Origin: Clostridia bacterium
Lineage (GTDB): Bacteria > Bacillota > Clostridia > Oscillospirales > Acutalibacteraceae
Direction: 5' to 3'
Assembly: GCA_017942105.1 (NCBI GenBank)
Contig: JAGAVE010000073.1
Coordinates: forward strand, 1-36,771
DNA: 36,771 nt
Part shown: positions 34,132-36,771 of the stretch, piece after piece
Layout of the letters: every line of letters starts with the position of its first letter
Numbering within the stretch: position 1 is the first letter of the stretch
Translations under genes and position numbers: made by a program
The notes under the pieces: model-generated
The model's database searches: none
Seen by the model: the letters and a program-made list of their open reading frames with translations, nothing else
What the model was told of the DNA's origin: nothing

Positions 34132-34375
34132 GGTTTGCAGAGTTTTTTATCAGTGTCATCCTGAGCAAAGCGAAGGATCTTGAAAAAAGATTCTTCACTG
34201 CGTTCAGAATGACATATAATTATGTTTCTGCGACGCAGACCATTCTTTCCTCCTTAGGCTCCTTTGGCAAAGGAGCTGTCCGTAGGACTGAGGATTGGAA
34301 AACAAAATCAATCCTCCGTCAGACCTTACGGTCTGCCACCTCCTTTTCTAAGGAGGCAAAAGAACTCTGCAAACC
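34132..34375. mobile_element. MITE-like element, copy 1 (complete)
   Basis: A 244-bp noncoding element bounded by perfect 13-bp terminal inverted repeats GGTTTGCAGAGTT (34132-34144) and its complement (34363-34375); the inversion continues outward imperfectly for about 10 bases. The left half (34154-34213) is an imperfect palindrome with ends GTCATCCTGA and TCAGAATGAC. The right half (34257-34375) is 119 bp identical to copy 2 and holds five hairpins: 34258-34276 (8-bp stem), 34278-34288, 34290-34316 (8-bp stem), 34320-34335 and 34339-34356 (7-bp stem). No transposase gene inside. No target-site duplication was recognised. Confidence 0.75.
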
Positions 34376-34396
34376 TGAATTTGTTGAAAAAATAAA

Positions 34397-34424
34397 AAAT
34401 GACGGTGTAACCTGACCGTCATTT
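34397..34424 (-). terminator. Terminator of the XRE regulator gene
   Basis: Perfect 10-bp stem (34397-34406 with 34415-34424) and an 8-base loop; the gene's stop codon is inside the right arm. On the - strand a TTTTTTATTTTTTC run follows. Confidence 0.85.
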
Positions 34425-34628
34425 ATTGCTGTTTAAACCTAAAACATAGTCTGAAGAAACATTGTAAAACCTGCAAAGGACAACAAGGTGACGCAGAGGA
34501 AGCTCGTTGAGCCCGTTTTCGTATCGCGAATAAACCTGCTGAGTAGTGTTGAGAATATCGGCAATCTGTTTTTGAGTATAGTCTCCGTCTTCTCTCAGTT
34601 CACGGATAATTTCGTAATACTTTTTCAT
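34419..34628 (-). CDS. XRE-family helix-turn-helix regulator
   Basis: Small DNA-binding protein of 69 residues, essentially only an HTH_3 domain (about 8-62): YTQKQIADILNTTQQVYSRY is the helix-turn-helix, followed by the typical LPLRHLVVLCRFYNVSSDYVLG. GAGGTG lies 8 bases before the ATG. It is divergent from the BspA-like gene, and a palindrome at 34658-34673 lies between them, so it may control itself and its neighbour. Single-domain XRE proteins of this kind are common in phage, toxin-antitoxin and mobile regions; here it lies between two MITE-like copies. Confidence 0.9.
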   Translation of the reverse strand: MKKYYEIIRELREDGDYTQKQIADILNTTQQVYSRYENGLNELPLRHLVVLCRFYNVSSDYVLGLNSNK

Positions 34629-34657
34629 AATTTATCACCTCAGAAAAATATTACGAC

Positions 34658-34673
34658 ACATCAAAAGTGATGT
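34658..34673. promoter_or_regulatory. Operator candidate between XRE and BspA-like genes
   Basis: Inverted repeat ACATCA-AAAG-TGATGT, directly upstream of the -35 box of the BspA-like gene and 30 bases upstream of the XRE start, a position suited to XRE binding. Confidence 0.5.
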
Positions 34674-34674
34674 A

Positions 34675-34703
34675 TTGACTTTACGCTAAATGTGGTGTAA
34701 AAT
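34675..34703 (+). promoter_or_regulatory. Promoter of the BspA-like gene
   Basis: -35 TTGACT (34675-34680), 17 bp, -10 TAAAAT (34698-34703); about 60-base leader to the ribosome binding site. Confidence 0.7.
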
Positions 34704-34769
34704 GGCGATGATACTATGAATTAGTATTGAATTTATAACATTTTTTATAACTGTGAAAGGATGAAAAAA

Positions 34770-36395
34770 ATGAAAATCAGAGTTTTAAAAACAATAGTGG
34801 CGGCGGTTGTTGCCCTTACACTGGCGCTTCTGAGTATGCCGATTTCGTTTGCAGAGGGGCTTTCAGGCCCTTGTGGAGAAAATCTTAAATGGAGCTTTGA
34901 ACAGTCCACAGGGACACTTACAATTTCCGGTAAGGGTGCGCTGACGAATAATACTTGGGACTACAATGAAGAGGACGGGATGTTTGACTATGAAAGCGTA
35001 GTAAACCTGGTAATTAAAGATGGTGTAACAGTCATTGAGGATGAGGTGTTTGAATTTTGTGATAATATTGCAAACATAACACTCCCAGATAGTGTTGAAT
35101 ATATCAGCAATTACACATTTTCTGATACAGCATTTTACAACAATCCTGCTAATTGGGAAAACAATGTTTTATATATCGGCAAGTTTCTTGTAGAAGCAGA
35201 GTCGAGTTTGTCCGGCGTTTATACAATAAAAGACGGGACTAAAATGATTTGTGATTATGCTTTTGATCATTGTATGTTGCTGACGGACATAATAATTCCG
35301 GATAGCGTGGTTACAATTGGTGAAGCGGCATTTAGAAGATGCGAAGCTCTTGAGAACATTACAATTTCGAATGGTGCAAAAACAATTGAAGCTGAAGCTT
35401 TTGCTTACTGTAAATCTCTTACGAGTATTACAATTCCTGATAGCGTAGAAAAGATAGGAAGTAGTGCTTTTTCTCACTGTGAATCTCTTGCGAATGTATC
35501 AATAGGAGACGGTGTAAAAGAAATTGGTAACCAAGCTTTTGGTGGGACTGAGTTTTCCGCACAGGAATCAAATTGGGAAAATGATGTTCTGTATTGTGGA
35601 GAATATTTGCTCGACGGAAGTCCGGAGGGCGATTATACAATAAAAGACGGAACTAAGGTAATTGCCGTGTGTGCATTTCGCTCCTGCGAAGATCTTACTA
35701 GTGTTACTGTTCCTGATAGTGTAATTTCAATTGGATACGATGCGTTTAGGGATACGGGTGTTTATAATGATATAAATAACTGGGAAAACGGCGTTTTATA
35801 CATCGGAAAGTTTTTGGTAGAGGCACAACGCGGACTGTCAGGAGATTATAAAATAAAGGAAGGAACAATAGGTATTGTGGGCTATGCTTTCTTGTCCTGT
35901 GAGTCACTTACAAGTGTGACGATTCCTGATAGTGTAAAAACGATTGGGGAGAAGGCTTTTAGTGGTTGTTCTTCCATCAAAAATATAATTCTACCGAATG
36001 GGATAACAACAATTAAAGAAGAAACCTTCGGCGGATGTAAGAAACTTTACAGCATAACTATAGGTAATGGTGTGGCTGATATTGATGAAAATGCGTTTGG
36101 TTCTTGCTTTGCTCTTTCTCAAGTAAATTATGGCGGCTCTGAAGCTGATTGGAATAAGATTTCAATAGGTGCACATAATGATTATTTGATGAGTGCGACA
36201 AAGAACTTTGCTCAAAATACACCGACCGGAAGTTTAGCTGCCGGCAATTCTTCTGCAAGCAACAGCTCAGATTCCGGTTCTGAAAAGACTTCCGACGGCA
36301 ATGGAGCTGTAGTGGTTATAGTAGTCGTTGCAGTGGTAGTTGTCATAGTTGCTGCAGGTGTTACATTCGTAATAATCAAAAAGAAAAAATCATAA
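34770..36395 (+). CDS. BspA-like leucine-rich-repeat (LRR_5) surface protein
   Basis: Cell-surface protein of 541 residues, probably adhesive. The ATG at 34770 is chosen because AAAGGA is 8 bases upstream; the ATG at 34761 touches that site. Residues 1-28 are a signal peptide (KTIVAAVVALTLALLSMPISFA). A short N-domain CGENLKWSFEQSTGTLTISG (35-54) is typical of Clostridia BspA proteins. About ten LRR_5 units of 22-24 residues (ITIPDSVEKIGSSAFSHCESL pattern) follow. Three larger modules start with NWEN near residues 129, 268 and 337 and repeat VLYIGKFLVEA-like text. A Ser-rich linker, one membrane helix at about 508-535 and a KKKKS end form the anchor; no LPxTG is present. No terminator was seen downstream. 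Confidence 0.92.
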   Translation: MKIRVLKTIVAAVVALTLALLSMPISFAEGLSGPCGENLKWSFEQSTGTLTISGKGALTNNTWDYNEEDGMFDYESVVNLVIKDGVTVIEDEVFEFCDNIANITLPDSVEYISNYTFSDTAFYNNPANWENNVLYIGKFLVEAESSLSGVYTIKDGTKMICDYAFDHCMLLTDIIIPDSVVTIGEAAFRRCEALENITISNGAKTIEAEAFAYCKSLTSITIPDSVEKIGSSAFSHCESLANVSIGDGVKEIGNQAFGGTEFSAQESNWENDVLYCGEYLLDGSPEGDYTIKDGTKVIAVCAFRSCEDLTSVTVPDSVISIGYDAFRDTGVYNDINNWENGVLYIGKFLVEAQRGLSGDYKIKEGTIGIVGYAFLSCESLTSVTIPDSVKTIGEKAFSGCSSIKNIILPNGITTIKEETFGGCKKLYSITIGNGVADIDENAFGSCFALSQVNYGGSEADWNKISIGAHNDYLMSATKNFAQNTPTGSLAAGNSSASNSSDSGSEKTSDGNGAVVVIVVVAVVVVIVAAGVTFVIIKKKKS

Positions 36396-36550
36396 TTTAT
36401 AACAAAGTTTTTTTGAAGATGGAAAGATATCATATTTCCGTAGATTTGTGCTGATTTCGGGGGCATAATATGCTCTCTTACTCAGTCGCCCGAATCGCGG
36501 TTCGTAGGGTTCGACGCTTTGCGACGAACCGATATTCTGCGATATTTTAC
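36396..36550. other. Intergenic region after the BspA-like gene
   Basis: No gene or clear terminator. It contains a REP-like hairpin (36504-36530) and, just before it, the GC-rich stretch CGCCCGAATCGCGG (36488-36501), possibly part of a neighbouring degenerate repeat. The sequence is otherwise AT-rich. Confidence 0.5.
36504..36530 (+). repeat. REP-like hairpin 3 (GTAG head)
   Basis: GTAG (36504-36507) followed directly by stem GGTTCG (36508-36513) / CGAACC (36525-36530), an A-A mismatch, then a 3-bp inner stem CGC/GCG around TTT. Same architecture as the two hairpins in the RAYT gene: 6-bp outer stem, one mismatch, short inner stem. Confidence 0.65.
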
Positions 36551-36771
36551 GGCTTTATCGAGATCTTTATCAGTGTCATCCTGAGCAAAGCGAAGGATCT
36601 TGAAAAGAAAAGATTCTTCGGCACAGCCTCAGAATGACAAATTTCCCTCTTGGGCTCCTTTGGCAAAGGAGCTGTCCGTAGGACTGAGGATTGGAAAACA
36701 AAATCAATCCTCCGTCAGACCTTACGGTCTGCCACCTCCTTTTCTAAGGAGGCAAAAGAACTCTGCAAACC
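36551..36771. mobile_element. MITE-like element, copy 2 (runs to window end)
   Basis: Same orientation as copy 1. From 36566 it matches copy 1 for 41 bases, then a diverged middle part, then 119 identical bases (36653-36771) with the five hairpins. The last base of the window is the last base of the right terminal repeat. The left terminal repeat is degenerate (GGCTTTATCGAGATCTTTAT against GGTTTGCAGAGTTTTTTAT in copy 1), so this copy may be older at that end or recombined. Confidence 0.72.

Noticed and set aside
34278-34288. GTCC-GTA-GGAC in the MITE as another REP
   Set aside because: GTAG falls in the loop and stem, not as a head before the hairpin.
34116-34415. 99-residue open frame across the MITE-like element
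   Set aside because: It reads straight through terminal repeats and hairpins, has no ribosome binding site, and its product contains the translated repeat (SVILSKAKDLEK), a common false gene call.
1-36771. tRNA, rRNA and riboswitch genes
   Set aside because: No cloverleaf, rRNA segment or recognisable riboswitch core was found in any intergenic region by eye; a covariance-model scan would be needed to exclude small RNAs.

Overview
The window looks like a chromosomal segment of a gut-type Clostridia bacterium, most likely Oscillospiraceae/Ruminococcaceae. The basis is moderate GC, GGAGG-type ribosome binding sites, SigA-type promoters with 17-bp spacers, a MecA-family adaptor, a NifS/NifU pair next to mnmA, a dockerin-bearing CotH protein, a BspA-like leucine-rich surface protein, and enzymes for host or plant sugars (L-fucose isomerase, GH2 beta-galactosidase, GH13 alpha-glucan hydrolase). 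This is inference from gene content; no rRNA or tRNA gene is present.

Layout. 1-1850: fucI and a terminator. 1871-2314 (-): a zinc-ribbon/Gln-Tyr-rich/membrane protein, divergent from a six-gene operon at 2453-9644 (GT4 glycosyltransferase, GINT1-like propeller protein, ATP-grasp ligase, metallophosphoesterase, an uncharacterised helical-toroid glycosidase-like protein, an acidic orphan). 9684-12393 (-): nifS-nifU-mnmA, the sulfur relay for Fe-S clusters and tRNA 2-thiouridine, with a strong promoter and a palindromic operator candidate. 12698-14086: MATE exporter, convergent with a TetR regulator (14154-14723). 14876-18709 (-): large secreted CotH-kinase protein ending in a dockerin. 18908-20071: rpe and a convergent MecA-like adaptor. 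20163-24838: small membrane protein, GH13 enzyme, divergent LCP-like protein and a purple-acid-phosphatase-like protein. 24887-26201: small membrane protein, a RAYT transposase and a membrane protein. 26239-30837 (-): ABC exporter, iron alcohol dehydrogenase and DUF1846 protein. 31002-34055: GH2 beta-galactosidase. 34132-36771: two direct copies of a hairpin-rich MITE-like element flanking an XRE regulator and a BspA-like surface protein.

The most unusual signal is the RAYT gene (25204-25719). Its coding sequence contains two inverted REP-like hairpins, each headed by GTAG. Compensatory base changes between them keep the stem intact. A third hairpin of the same architecture lies at 36504-36530. 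The hairpins encode two loops of the transposase itself, one just before and one just after its HUH region. A second mobile signal is the pair of MITE-like copies, which share a 119-bp identical array of five hairpins; the left copy has perfect 13-bp terminal inverted repeats.

The six-gene operon at 2453-9644 is the best candidate for an undescribed biochemical system. Three AT-richer genes with glycan-assembly folds are joined to a phosphoesterase, a glycosidase-like protein of an uncharacterised family and an acidic protein of unknown fold. All positions and motifs were read by eye; no database search was run.
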